Below, piece after piece: positions 1 to 11,600 of a DNA stretch of 64,000 nucleotides. Below the pieces are notes generated by a model. The model was not told the DNA's origin, ran no database searches, and saw only the letters and a list, made by a program, of their open reading frames with translations. The position numbers were made by a program, and so were the translations under genes. Location of the stretch: assembly GCF_008330945.1 (NCBI RefSeq), contig NZ_CP043488.1, positions 1-64,000 of the forward strand. Direction: 5' to 3'. The DNA is from Labrys sp. KNU-23. GTDB taxonomy: Bacteria; Pseudomonadota; Alphaproteobacteria; Rhizobiales; Labraceae. Positions within the stretch are counted from its first letter, which is position 1. The number at the start of each line of letters is the position of its first letter.

Positions 1-2707
<2,707 letters not shown>

Positions 2708-2750
2708 ATTTATCAATACTCACGATGGGCCATGTGCCACATCCTGAAAG

Positions 2751-2816
2751 GGGTGACCTGATCGCGACATCAAGAAATGTCGCTGCGGTCACCCTTCACG
2801 AACCTCAAGGGGTTCG
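2751..2816 (+). other. rRNA spacer hairpins (likely RNase III processing stems)
   Basis: Two stem-loops lie between 23S and 5S. The first pairs GGGTGACC (2751-2758) with GGTCACCC (2787-2794) and, inside that, GCGACAT (2764-2770) with ATGTCGC (2777-2783) around a six-base loop. The second pairs CGAACC (2799-2804) with GGTTCG (2811-2816). Long stems in this spacer usually serve pre-rRNA cleavage; that role is inferred from position and structure. Confidence 0.5.
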
Positions 2817-2848
2817 CAAAGACATCTTGCTTCAGATTTTGCTTCGCC

Positions 2849-2966
2849 GGCCTGGTGGCACTAGCGAGGAGCCTCAACCCGATCCCATCCCGAACTCGGC
2901 CGTTAAACTCCTCAGCGCCGATGGTACTATGTCTCAAGACCTGGGAGAGTAGGTCGTTGCCAGGCC
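2849..2966 (+). rRNA. rrf: 5S ribosomal RNA
   Basis: A gene of about 118 nt whose ends pair as GGCCTGG (2849-2855) with CCAGGCC (2960-2966). The internal CCCGATCCCATCCCGAACTC and GGGAGAGTAGGTCG blocks are typical of bacterial 5S rRNA. It follows 23S and precedes tRNA-fMet, the usual alphaproteobacterial order. Confidence 0.95.
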
Positions 2967-3007
2967 TGCAAAGCAAAAATCTCTATCAACCATGTCACCA
3001 TACCTGC

Positions 3008-3099
<92 letters not shown>

Positions 3100-3118
3100 A
3101 ATTACCGTCCTGATCTGA

Positions 3119-3135
3119 CCGCCTTGGCGGTTTTT
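3119..3135 (+). terminator. Rho-independent terminator after the rRNA operon
   Basis: CCGCC-TT-GGCGG followed by five T residues, 35 bases after the CCA of tRNA-fMet. The stem is short, but its position and the T-tract fit termination of the rRNA-tRNA transcript. A related CGGTTTTTGCGTTTG tail follows the second repeat copy near 19389. Confidence 0.65.
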
Positions 3136-3216
3136 GCGTTTGGCGAACTGGAACGGTGTGCGTCTGAACTTGTTTAAGTTCAGCTTGATGTCTGGTACTC
3201 ACGCGGTCGATGCAGG

Positions 3217-4113
3217 CTACTCCAGCGTCGCCGCTATCTCCCCATAGTGAACCATTTGCCAACAAGCCCAGTTCTCAAACTCGAGAACGAGATCGTTATC
3301 GAGATGGACGAGGTTGCCGGCTTCGATGATGAACCAATTCGCCTGCCGGGCCTCGTCCAACAAATTGCCGATGTGAGCGCGCGAAACCTGAAAGCGCGCA
3401 GCCAAAGCGCGCAAGGTGAGAGGAACCGCCTGGGGATACGCCTTGATAGTCGCGGCGTAGTGGGCACCGATGATGGCAGTCAGCAATGGATAGCCACAAT
3501 CCCGACCAGCAAAATGCAAGACCCGTTGGAATGGGTGGATGAGGGTGCCGTCGCCGAGGACGAAAGCTGCAGAGCGTTGAAGGAGTACGCCCAATCTGTC
3601 GATATCCATCAGGGCAAGGGCCCAGGCTGGCCGCCAAGTCTCGATTTCATCTAAGGCCGAGACGAAGAGGCGGCCTGAGCGTCCAATCTCCTCCACCATT
3701 ACGGCGGCGGGCTTGAGCGGCTTTTCCCGACCACCAGCAGGTTTGACTGCGCTTTCCAGAAAGCGGCCGGCTTTCAACGCCGCAACGAACCCAGCTGTCT
3801 GGCGGGCGCTCGATGGGGTGACCTTCTGTAGAGCTGCCAGCGTCGGTGAAGGGCCCTGGCCTTCACGCCAAGCATAATAATTATGGATCAGCAGATAGGC
3901 AGCGACATAGCGCTCGAACTGAGCGAAGAGCTTATAAATCGGCCATACAACAGGCGGCTTTTCAGCCATGCGATGGCAATAACGAGCTATAGCCGGTTTG
4001 AACCCCGGCGATAGACGCAAACTCGCGGCGTGGCACATGAAGGATTCGCTCAGCCGCTGTGCAGGACGGCGAACGGATATTGGTAAGTCCGAGTGTGCTT
4101 CAAGCTTCAACAT
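3217..4113 (-). CDS. Predicted winged-helix/HTH DNA-binding protein
   Basis: A 298-residue protein without a signal peptide or membrane segment. Near the C-terminus (about residues 230-265) the stretch LTLRALAARFQVSRAHIGNL reads as a helix-turn-helix followed by a basic recognition helix and a short wing-like strand pair. The N-terminal two thirds match no family I recognise. It lies just inside the tRNA-fMet boundary of the nar island and points toward that boundary, where an integrase would be more usual. A regulatory role is inferred only from the HTH. Its upstream neighbour, a carbonic anhydrase, is divergent. Confidence 0.6.
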   Translation of the reverse strand: MLKLEAHSDLPISVRRPAQRLSESFMCHAASLRLSPGFKPAIARYCHRMAEKPPVVWPIYKLFAQFERYVAAYLLIHNYYAWREGQGPSPTLAALQKVTPSSARQTAGFVAALKAGRFLESAVKPAGGREKPLKPAAVMVEEIGRSGRLFVSALDEIETWRPAWALALMDIDRLGVLLQRSAAFVLGDGTLIHPFQRVLHFAGRDCGYPLLTAIIGAHYAATIKAYPQAVPLTLRALAARFQVSRAHIGNLLDEARQANWFIIEAGNLVHLDNDLVLEFENWACWQMVHYGEIAATLE

Positions 4114-4240
4114 AAAGAATCCTGCAAAGTTTGGACTCGGGATTCCAGTTCTTCGCCCTCACTATCGACGGGTATCGATCATCTCACACCGGCGCAGCTA
4201 AGAACTCCACAGTTCCTTGGCGCATGCTCAATAAACCAGG

Positions 4241-4966
4241 ATGGTTTCTATGTGTGACCAACATGCAGTGTCCCTAACGCGCCGCAGACTCTTGGCAACC
4301 GGCCTTGCTGGCGCGTTTGTCGGCGGGCTCGCCTTGCCCGCTGCAGCGCTGCAATCGGGGAGTCCAGCCGCTCAGAACACCATATCGCCCGACGATGCAT
4401 TGAAAAGGCTGCTTGAAGGCAACGCGCGTTACGCCAGCAACTCGTCGCAGAATCGTGATTATTCGGCAGGACGAGTTGCTCGTTCCAGCGCGCAATATCC
4501 CATTGCTGGCCTTGTGAGTTGCGCGGATGCGCGTGTTGCTCCCGAACTGGCATTCGACCAAGGCCCCGGCGATCTTTTCGTTGTGCGCGTCGCCGGTAAT
4601 TTCGTCAATGACGACGGTCTGGCCAGCCTCGAATATGGTGTCAAGTTCCTGGGCATGCCGCTCATTGTGGTGTTGGGGCATTCCAATTGCGGTGCCGTGG
4701 CCGCAACCATCAAGGTGCTCAAGGATGGGATTGCATTGCCAGGCCATCTTCCGCAACTTGTAGCGGCCATCAAGCCGGCTATCGATCGTGCCGAAAAGGC
4801 GAAGGCCTCCGATGCTCTTGCCGAAGCGACCCTGCAGAACATACGCTACAATGTGCGCAAGCTTGAGAAAGCTGGTCCCATCATCGCCGATTTTGTTGCC
4901 AAGGGTAAAGTCAAGGTCGTGGGCGGCCTCTATGACATTGCCACCGGTAGGGTGAGCCTAGTGTGA
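4241..4966 (+). CDS. Beta-class carbonic anhydrase with Tat-type leader
   Basis: Catalyses reversible hydration of CO2 to bicarbonate. Beta-class zinc ligands are visible in CADARV (Cys, with the catalytic Asp) and HSNCGAV (His and Cys). The 241-residue length is right for the class plus a leader. Residues 13-37 carry LTRRRLLATG and then a hydrophobic stretch ending in an alanine-rich cleavage region, so export through Tat to the periplasm is likely. The start is the ATG at 4241; internal ATGs downstream would still keep the twin-arginine motif. It stands alone between the HTH gene and a convergent Crp/Fnr regulator. Any link with nitrate respiration is positional only. Confidence 0.9.
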   Translation: MVSMCDQHAVSLTRRRLLATGLAGAFVGGLALPAAALQSGSPAAQNTISPDDALKRLLEGNARYASNSSQNRDYSAGRVARSSAQYPIAGLVSCADARVAPELAFDQGPGDLFVVRVAGNFVNDDGLASLEYGVKFLGMPLIVVLGHSNCGAVAATIKVLKDGIALPGHLPQLVAAIKPAIDRAEKAKASDALAEATLQNIRYNVRKLEKAGPIIADFVAKGKVKVVGGLYDIATGRVSLV

Positions 4967-5029
4967 GATATCCCTATATCGGAATGTTATCCTATGTGGC
5001 TTCCGATCCCGGCACTTCTTGGACGCGCC

Positions 5030-5776
5030 CTATACTCCATCAATGAGAGAATCTGGACCACATTCGGCGGCGAAGCGTACACGATCCACGATTATGATTG
5101 TCTGCCCTTCGACACGAATCCCTGATTTTTCCAGACCGGTTAATGCGCGAGAGAACGACTCGCGCGTTATGCCAAGTTCCGATGCTATGAGGCTCTTTCC
5201 ATAGGGAAGCATGACACGGCCGGGAGTGCCCTGGCGTGCGGCAAGAGCCAGGATGTAGCACCCCACGCGCTCGGCGGATGATCTCAGCTTCAGGTTCTTG
5301 ACTTGCCGGACCATGCGTCGAAACTGTTGGGCAAGGCTGCCAATCACGACATGCGCCAGCAGCGGGTCGCTTGCGACTGCCTCGCGGAACACCGCAGCCT
5401 GAATCAAGAGGAAGCGTGAGCGCTCGGGTACACGTGCCTGCATGAGATAAGGTTCTCCGGTGACGACGGCGGCCGGAATAATGAGATCGGGGGCCCTTAC
5501 GACCTCGATGAGAACCTCGCGCCCGGCTGTTGAACGGCCGAAAAGCTGGGCCGATCCGGACATCGCTACGATCTGGAAATTCGGTGCGTCGCCTTGTTCG
5601 AAAAGGACGGTGCCGGCCGCGACGCTGTGTTGGATCGCGCTACGCAACAGCTCATCTCGTATTGAGGATGAGAGTCCGCAAAAGACCGGCAGGTCCTCCG
5701 GCGATAGATACGTAGCCGCTGTCTCGTCCAATTCATTCACTCCTCGGTCCACGGCCCATGATCGCGGCCTCATCAT
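5030..5776 (-). CDS. Crp/Fnr-family transcriptional regulator
   Basis: About 248 residues: an N-terminal cyclic-nucleotide-binding-like beta-barrel (about 30-140), a dimerisation helix, and a C-terminal winged helix containing YGKSLIASELGITRESFSRA. No FNR-type cysteine cluster is evident in the N-terminal part, so a direct 4Fe-4S oxygen sensor looks unlikely; NnrR/Dnr/NarR-type sensing of NO or nitrite is more plausible but unproven. A longer frame would begin inside the FNR box at 5799-5812, so a downstream start is preferred: ATG-ATG at 5776/5773. A TTG preceded by GGAG, about 45 bases further in, is an alternative. It is divergent from narK across a region with two perfect palindromes and is the obvious local regulator of the nar operon. 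Confidence 0.88.
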   Translation of the reverse strand: MMRPRSWAVDRGVNELDETAATYLSPEDLPVFCGLSSSIRDELLRSAIQHSVAAGTVLFEQGDAPNFQIVAMSGSAQLFGRSTAGREVLIEVVRAPDLIIPAAVVTGEPYLMQARVPERSRFLLIQAAVFREAVASDPLLAHVVIGSLAQQFRRMVRQVKNLKLRSSAERVGCYILALAARQGTPGRVMLPYGKSLIASELGITRESFSRALTGLEKSGIRVEGQTIIIVDRVRFAAECGPDSLIDGV

Positions 5777-5791
5777 GTGACAATTGTCACA
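5776..5791. promoter_or_regulatory. Perfect Crp-type palindrome
   Basis: TGTGACAATTGTCACA is a perfect 16-bp dyad of the form TGTGA-N6-TCACA. It overlaps the preferred start of the Crp/Fnr gene and lies eight bases from the FNR box. It could be an autoregulatory operator for the divergent regulator or a second activator site for narK. Confidence 0.6.
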
Positions 5792-5798
5792 GATCTCA

Positions 5799-5812
5799 TT
5801 GATGCAAATCAA
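5799..5812. promoter_or_regulatory. Perfect FNR/Anr/Dnr box upstream of narK
   Basis: TTGATGCAAATCAA matches the TTGAT-N4-ATCAA consensus at every fixed position. It is centred about 96 bases before the narK start. Anaerobic or NO-dependent activation of narK-narGHJI is the usual outcome of such a site. It also makes the longer reading-frame starts on both strands, which begin inside this box, improbable. Confidence 0.75.
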
Positions 5813-5901
5813 TGCCCATCACCTGCCCCTTGGCCATGCTCTACGAGGGTAGGCGCAGTTCTGCCCTCGATTGCGGATCAATCGCCGAAGGGCAGTCAAA
5901 C

Positions 5902-8643
5902 ATGCAGACGACCGCGAATCCAAAGGCTGGCCAAATTCTGGGAACGAGCACCATCGCCTTCACGGCGTGCTTCGCCGTATGGACGATCTTTTCCATCATT
6001 GGTATTCGCATTCGCCAGGAACTGAGTCTGACCGAAACTCAATTCGGCCTGCTTGTCGGCACGCCGATTCTGACGGGCTCGCTCATCAGGGTGGCGCTCG
6101 GCATCTGGACTGATCGTTACGGCGGCAGGCTCGTCTTCGCAATGACGATGCTGACCGCGGCGATCGCGACCTTTCTGCTCGCCTATGCCCACACCTATCT
6201 TCAGATGCTCGTTGCGGCCCTCGGCGTCGGCATCGCCGGTGGATCCTTTGCCGTCGGCGTCGCCTATGTGTCGCGCTGGTATCCCGCGGAAAGGCAGGGA
6301 ACAGCGCTTGGCATTTTCGGAGCCGGCAATGTCGGTGCCGCAGTGACGAAATTCCTCGCGCCCTTCGTGCTCGTCGCTTTCGGTTGGCAAGTCGTCGCAC
6401 AGGTCTGGGCGGCGGGGCTCGCCCTAATGGCCGTTGCGTTCTGGCTGACGACCGACGATGATCCCATCATCGTCGAACGGCGTCGCTCGGGTAACAGGCC
6501 GAAAAGCGCGTGGCTTGAACTCGAACCGCTCAAGAACATTCAGATCTGGCGCTTCGCGCTCTATTACTTCTTCGTCTTTGGCGCCTTCGTGGCCTTGTCG
6601 CTCTGGCTGCCGCAATATCTGATCAATGTCTACGGCCTCGATATCAAGGCTGCAGGCATGATCGCGGCCTTCTTTTCGGTGCCGGCATCGCTGTTCCGTG
6701 CCTATGGCGGGCATCTCTCCGACACCTATGGCGCGCGGCGGGTGCTGTATTGGACCTTCCTTGTCTCGGTCGTCGCGACCTTCATCCTTTCCTATCCGCC
6801 GACCGACTATGTGGTCCACGGCATTAGGGGAAATACCGCGTTCCATCTGGAGATGAACCTTGTCGGTTTCGTGGTGACGGTCTTCGTGCTGGGCTTCTTC
6901 ATGGCGCTCGGCAAGGCGGCAGTCTACAAGCACATACCGGTCTATTATCCCGATCATGTCGGCTCCGTCGGCGGTCTCGTTGGCATGATCGGTGGCCTCG
7001 GTGGCTTCCTTCTGCCGATTCTGTTCGGTCTGTTGCTCGACCTCACCGGCCTGTGGACCAGCTGTTTCATGGCATTGTTCGTCCTGGTCGCCGGCGCGCT
7101 GATCTGGATGCATATGGCAATTCGCCAGATGGAACAGTCCGCCACGGGCGAGACGCTGGCGAATCTGCCCGCCTTCCCCGAAATGCAGGGCATGCCGCAA
7201 CCGGTCGCCGCGCCCCGCGTGGGCAAAGGCGTGTTGACCGACTGGCGGCCAGAGGATCTGACCTTCTGGCGCCAGACCGGCCGCGCCATAGCGCGCCGCA
7301 ACCTCTGGCTGTCGATTCCCGCATTGCTGCTCTCCTTCGCCATCTGGCAGGTGTGGTCGGTCGTCGTCGCCAAGCTGCCGCTGGTCGGCTTCAGCTTCAC
7401 CACCGACCAGCTGTTCTGGCTGGCGGCGTTGCCCGGCATTTCCGGCGCGGTGCTGCGTATCTTCTATTCTTTCATGGTGCCGATCTTCGGCGGGCGGTTG
7501 TGGACCACGCTTACCACCTGGTCGCTTATCATTCCGGCTCTCGGCATCGGCTATGCGGTCCAGAACCCGGATACGCCCTATATCGTGTTGCTGATCCTTG
7601 CCCTGCTCTGCGGTTTCGGAGGCGGTAACTTCGCTTCTTCCATGGCCAATATCTCCTTCTTCTTCCCGAAGGCGGAGAAGGGGAACGCGCTCGCTCTCAA
7701 TGCCGGCCTGGGCAATCTCGGCGTCAGTGTCGTGCAGTTTGTCGTGCCGCTCGTGATCACGGTGGGCATCTTCGGTGGGTTCGGCGGTGAGCCGGAATTG
7801 GTGAAGGTGACCTCGGGCTCGGCACCGCTTTGGCTGCAGAACGCAGGGTTCTTCTTCGTGCCCTTCATCATCCTGTCGGCTTTTGCATCTTGGTTCGGCA
7901 TGAACGACATCGCCTCGGCAAAAGCCTCGTTCGCCGAGCAGTCCGTCATCTTCCAGCGCCCCCACAATTGGGTCATGTGCTGGCTCTACACCGGCACCTT
8001 CGGGTCTTTCATCGGCTATTCGGCGGGCTTTCCTCTGCTGGCCAAGATGATGTTCCCCGAGGTGAACGCGCTGCAGCTCGCCTTCCTCGGCCCGCTTGTC
8101 GGTGCCCTGTCGCGATCCGGCACGGGCTGGCTCGCCGACAGATATGGTGGTGCTCGCGTCACCTTCTGGGTCTTCGCCCTCATGATGGTAGGGGTTGCGG
8201 GCCTTCTGTGGTTTACCGGTATCAAGGATCAGCCGGGGGCGTTCTGGGGCTTCTTCGCCTGTTTCCTGCTGCTGTTCTTCGCCACGGGTGTCGGCAACGC
8301 CTCGACGTTCCAGATGATTCCGGCGATCAGCACGAAGGAAATGGACCGTCTGTTCCCGCAGGCCGATGCCGAGGCGCGCCAGCGGCAGGCGGAAAAGGAA
8401 GCTGCCGCTATCACTGGCTTCACCTCGGCGATCGCTGCGTTTGGCGCTTTCTTCATCCCCAAGAGTTTCGGCACCTCGATCGCCCTCACGGGCAGTGCGC
8501 AGGCGGCTCTATGGGGCTTCCTCGCCTTCTACGTGACCTGCCTGGTCATCACGTGGGCCGTCTACACACGCAGGGGCGGTCTCCTTCACGATGTCGAACG
8601 TGCCAAGCGCCGTGCTCCCATCGGGCCGGCTGCGGCTGAGTAG
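5902..8643 (+). CDS. narK: Fused NarK1-NarK2 nitrate/nitrite transporter (MFS)
   Basis: Roughly 913 residues made of two complete major-facilitator units in one chain, about residues 1-430 and 465-913, joined by a hydrophilic linker. NarK1-type units are thought to act as nitrate/proton symporters and NarK2-type units as nitrate/nitrite antiporters. Fused proteins of this kind are known from Paracoccus and relatives. Unit-one motifs include GIWTDRYGGR after the third helix; unit two has GTGWLADRYGG and the glycine-rich GFGGGNFASSMANISFF signature. The start is set at the ATG at 5902 because it has GAAGGGC upstream and the longer frame begins inside the FNR box. The stop lies 15 bases before narG, so co-transcription is expected. 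Confidence 0.95.
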   Translation: MQTTANPKAGQILGTSTIAFTACFAVWTIFSIIGIRIRQELSLTETQFGLLVGTPILTGSLIRVALGIWTDRYGGRLVFAMTMLTAAIATFLLAYAHTYLQMLVAALGVGIAGGSFAVGVAYVSRWYPAERQGTALGIFGAGNVGAAVTKFLAPFVLVAFGWQVVAQVWAAGLALMAVAFWLTTDDDPIIVERRRSGNRPKSAWLELEPLKNIQIWRFALYYFFVFGAFVALSLWLPQYLINVYGLDIKAAGMIAAFFSVPASLFRAYGGHLSDTYGARRVLYWTFLVSVVATFILSYPPTDYVVHGIRGNTAFHLEMNLVGFVVTVFVLGFFMALGKAAVYKHIPVYYPDHVGSVGGLVGMIGGLGGFLLPILFGLLLDLTGLWTSCFMALFVLVAGALIWMHMAIRQMEQSATGETLANLPAFPEMQGMPQPVAAPRVGKGVLTDWRPEDLTFWRQTGRAIARRNLWLSIPALLLSFAIWQVWSVVVAKLPLVGFSFTTDQLFWLAALPGISGAVLRIFYSFMVPIFGGRLWTTLTTWSLIIPALGIGYAVQNPDTPYIVLLILALLCGFGGGNFASSMANISFFFPKAEKGNALALNAGLGNLGVSVVQFVVPLVITVGIFGGFGGEPELVKVTSGSAPLWLQNAGFFFVPFIILSAFASWFGMNDIASAKASFAEQSVIFQRPHNWVMCWLYTGTFGSFIGYSAGFPLLAKMMFPEVNALQLAFLGPLVGALSRSGTGWLADRYGGARVTFWVFALMMVGVAGLLWFTGIKDQPGAFWGFFACFLLLFFATGVGNASTFQMIPAISTKEMDRLFPQADAEARQRQAEKEAAAITGFTSAIAAFGAFFIPKSFGTSIALTGSAQAALWGFLAFYVTCLVITWAVYTRRGGLLHDVERAKRRAPIGPAAAE

Positions 8644-8658
8644 TCAAGGACAACAGCA

Positions 8659-11600
8659 ATGTCGCATTTTCTCGACCGGCTTACCTTCTTCAGGAAGAAC
8701 GTCGATCGGTTCTCGGACGGTCATGGCATCGTGACCAGCGAGGACCGCTCCTGGGAGGACGGCTATCGCAAGCGCTGGCAGCACGACAAGATTGTGCGCT
8801 CCACTCATGGCGTGAACTGCACCGGATCCTGCTCCTGGAAGATCTACGTCAAGGGCGGCATCGTGACCTGGGAAACCCAGCAGACCGACTATCCGCGCAC
8901 CCGGCCGGATCTGCCGAACCACGAACCCCGCGGCTGCGCGCGCGGCGCCTCTTACAGCTGGTACCTCTATTCGGGCGCCCGGGTAAAATATCCCATGATC
9001 CGCGGCCGCCTCCTGCGGCTATGGCGAGCAGCACGCGCCACAATGACGCCTGTCGCGGCCTGGGCCTCGATCGTCGAGAACGAGGCCAAGCGTGTGTCCT
9101 ACACCTCGATCCGCGGACATGGCGGCTTCGTGCGGGCAAGCTGGGACGAAATCAACGAGATCATTGCCGCGGCCAATGCCTACACCGTCAGGAAGCATGG
9201 CCCGGACCGTATCATCGGCTTTTCGCCGATCCCGGCGATGTCGATGGTCTCCTATGCGGCGGGTTCACGCTATCTCTCACTGCTTGGCGGCGTGTGCATG
9301 TCCTTCTACGACTGGTATTGCGACCTGCCGCCGGCCTCACCGCAGACCTGGGGAGAGCAGACCGACGTGCCTGAAAGCGCCGATTGGTACAATGCGGGCT
9401 TCATCATCGTCTGGGGCTCGAACGTGCCGCAGACACGCACTCCGGATGCGCATTTCTACACCGAGGTCCGCTACAAGGGTACCAAGAGTGCGGTCGTCAG
9501 TCCGGACTATGCCGAGGCAACAAAGTTCGCCGATATCTGGCTCAATCCCAAGCAGGGAACGGATGCGGCGCTTGCGCTTGCCATGGGCCATGTAATCCTG
9601 CGCGAATACCATCTCGAACGGCAGGTTCCCTATTTTGACGACTATGCCCGCCGCTACACCGACATGCCGTTCCTGGTGCGGCTCGTGGAGCGCGACGGCC
9701 GTCTGGTTCCGGAGCGGCTGCTGCGAGCCTCGGAGATTGCAGGTCATCTTGGCGAGAGCAACAATCCGGACTGGAAGACGGTAGCGATCGACGAGGCCAC
9801 GGACACGCTCGTCGCGCCCCTTGGCTCTGTCGGTTACCGCTGGGGCGAGGATGCCAAGTGGAATCTTGAAGAAAAAGACGGAAAGGGCAGGGAAGTCAGG
9901 CTGAGGCTGACTCTCGCCGGCGAGAACGCCGAAATCGCCGCTGTCGACTTTCCGTATTTCGGAGGCCGGGCCACCGAGCACTTTGTGGCGACACAGCATG
10001 GCGAGATCCTGACCCGCAACGTTCCCGTTCGCACGATCGAGATGGCGGATGGCAGTCGGGTGAGAGTGGCAACCGTCAACGATCTTCTCATGGCCAATTA
10101 CGGGCTCGACCGCGGCTTCGGCGGTTCCAATGTCGCTTCCTCCTATGACGAGGATGTGCCGTTCACGCCAGCCTGGGCGGAGCGGATCACCGGGGTGAAG
10201 CGGGACGCGATCATCACCGTCGCGCGCGAATTCGCCACCAATGCCGAAAAGACCAATGGCCGCTCGATGATCATTATCGGAGCCGGCATGAACCATTGGT
10301 ATCATATGGACATGGGTTACCGGGGCGTGATCAACCTCCTGGTATTCTGCGGCGCCATTGGCCAATCCGGTGGAGGCTGGTCGCATTATGTCGGGCAGGA
10401 GAAGCTGCGCCCGCAGACCGGTTGGGCACCGCTCGCCTTTGCCCTCGATTGGTCCCGCCCTCCGCGCCACCAGAATTCGACCTCGTTCTTCTACGCGCAT
10501 ACGGATCAATGGCGCTACGAGACGCTGACGGCGGCGGAGATTCTGTCGCCAACCGCGCCCGAGGGCGATTGGAACCAGAGTTTCATCGATTACAATGTCC
10601 GCGCCGAGCGCATGGGCTGGCTCCCTTCGGCGCCGCAACTCAAGCAGAACCCGCTCGACATCGCCAGGCGTGCGAAAATGGCCGGCCTGGATGCCAAGGA
10701 TTATTTGGCGGGGGCGCTAAAATCGGGGGAGCTGGAGCTTTCTTGTCACGATCCCGATCATCCTGCCAACTGGCCTCGCAACATGTTCGTCTGGCGCTCC
10801 AACATCCTGGGCTCATCGGGCAAGGGCCATGAATATTTCCTCAAACATCTGCTGGGCACCAAGCACGGCGTGATGGGAAAGGATCTCGGCGCCGAGGGGG
10901 CGGTGCGGAACAAGGAAGTTATCTGGCGCGAAGAAGCGCCGCAGGGCAAGCTCGACCTACTCGTGACGCTTGATTTCCGCATGTCGACGACCTGCGTCTA
11001 CTCGGACATCGTGCTGCCGACCGCGACCTGGTACGAGAAGAACGACCTCAATACCTCCGACATGCATCCCTTCATTCATCCGCTCTCGGCGGCGGTGGAC
11101 CCGGCCTGGGAGGCCCGGTCCGACTGGGATATCTACAAGGAGCTCGCGAAGAGCTTCTCCGAGGTCGCTCCCGAGGTGCTCGGCGTCGAGGAGGACGTCG
11201 TCCTCACGCCGATCCAACACGACACGCCGGGTGAGATCGCGCAGCCTTTCGAGGTCGCCGACTGGAAGCACGGAGAAATCGAGCCAATCCCCGGCAGGAC
11301 CATGCCGGCGGTCAATGTCGTTACCCGCGATTATCCAAACCTCCATGCCCGCTTCACGGCCCTCGGTCCGCTGATGACGAAGATCGGCAATGGCGGCAAG
11401 GGCATCGCCTGGAAGACGGAGCATGAAGTCGAGGCGCTTGGCGCTCTCAATGGTGTTCATTCGGATGGCGCCGCCAAAGGACTGCCGAAAATCGAGACCG
11501 ACATCGACGCGACCGAAGTCATCCTCATGCTCGCGCCCGAAACCAATGGCGAGGTAGCCGTGAAAGCCTGGGAGGCCCTCTCAAGGGCCACCGGCCGGGA

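Noticed and set aside
5812..5901. Longer N-terminus of NarK
   Set aside because: It would start inside the FNR box, lacks a ribosome site and adds 30 residues unlike the family; the ATG at 5902 is preferred.
6424..7965. 513-codon open frame antisense to narK
   Set aside because: It mirrors the high-GC codon pattern of narK on the other strand, is rich in Arg/Gln/His/Glu without any domain, and has no plausible promoter or ribosome site.
9337..10638. 433-codon open frame antisense to narG
   Set aside because: Shadow of narG codon bias; no motifs, and narG is unambiguous here.
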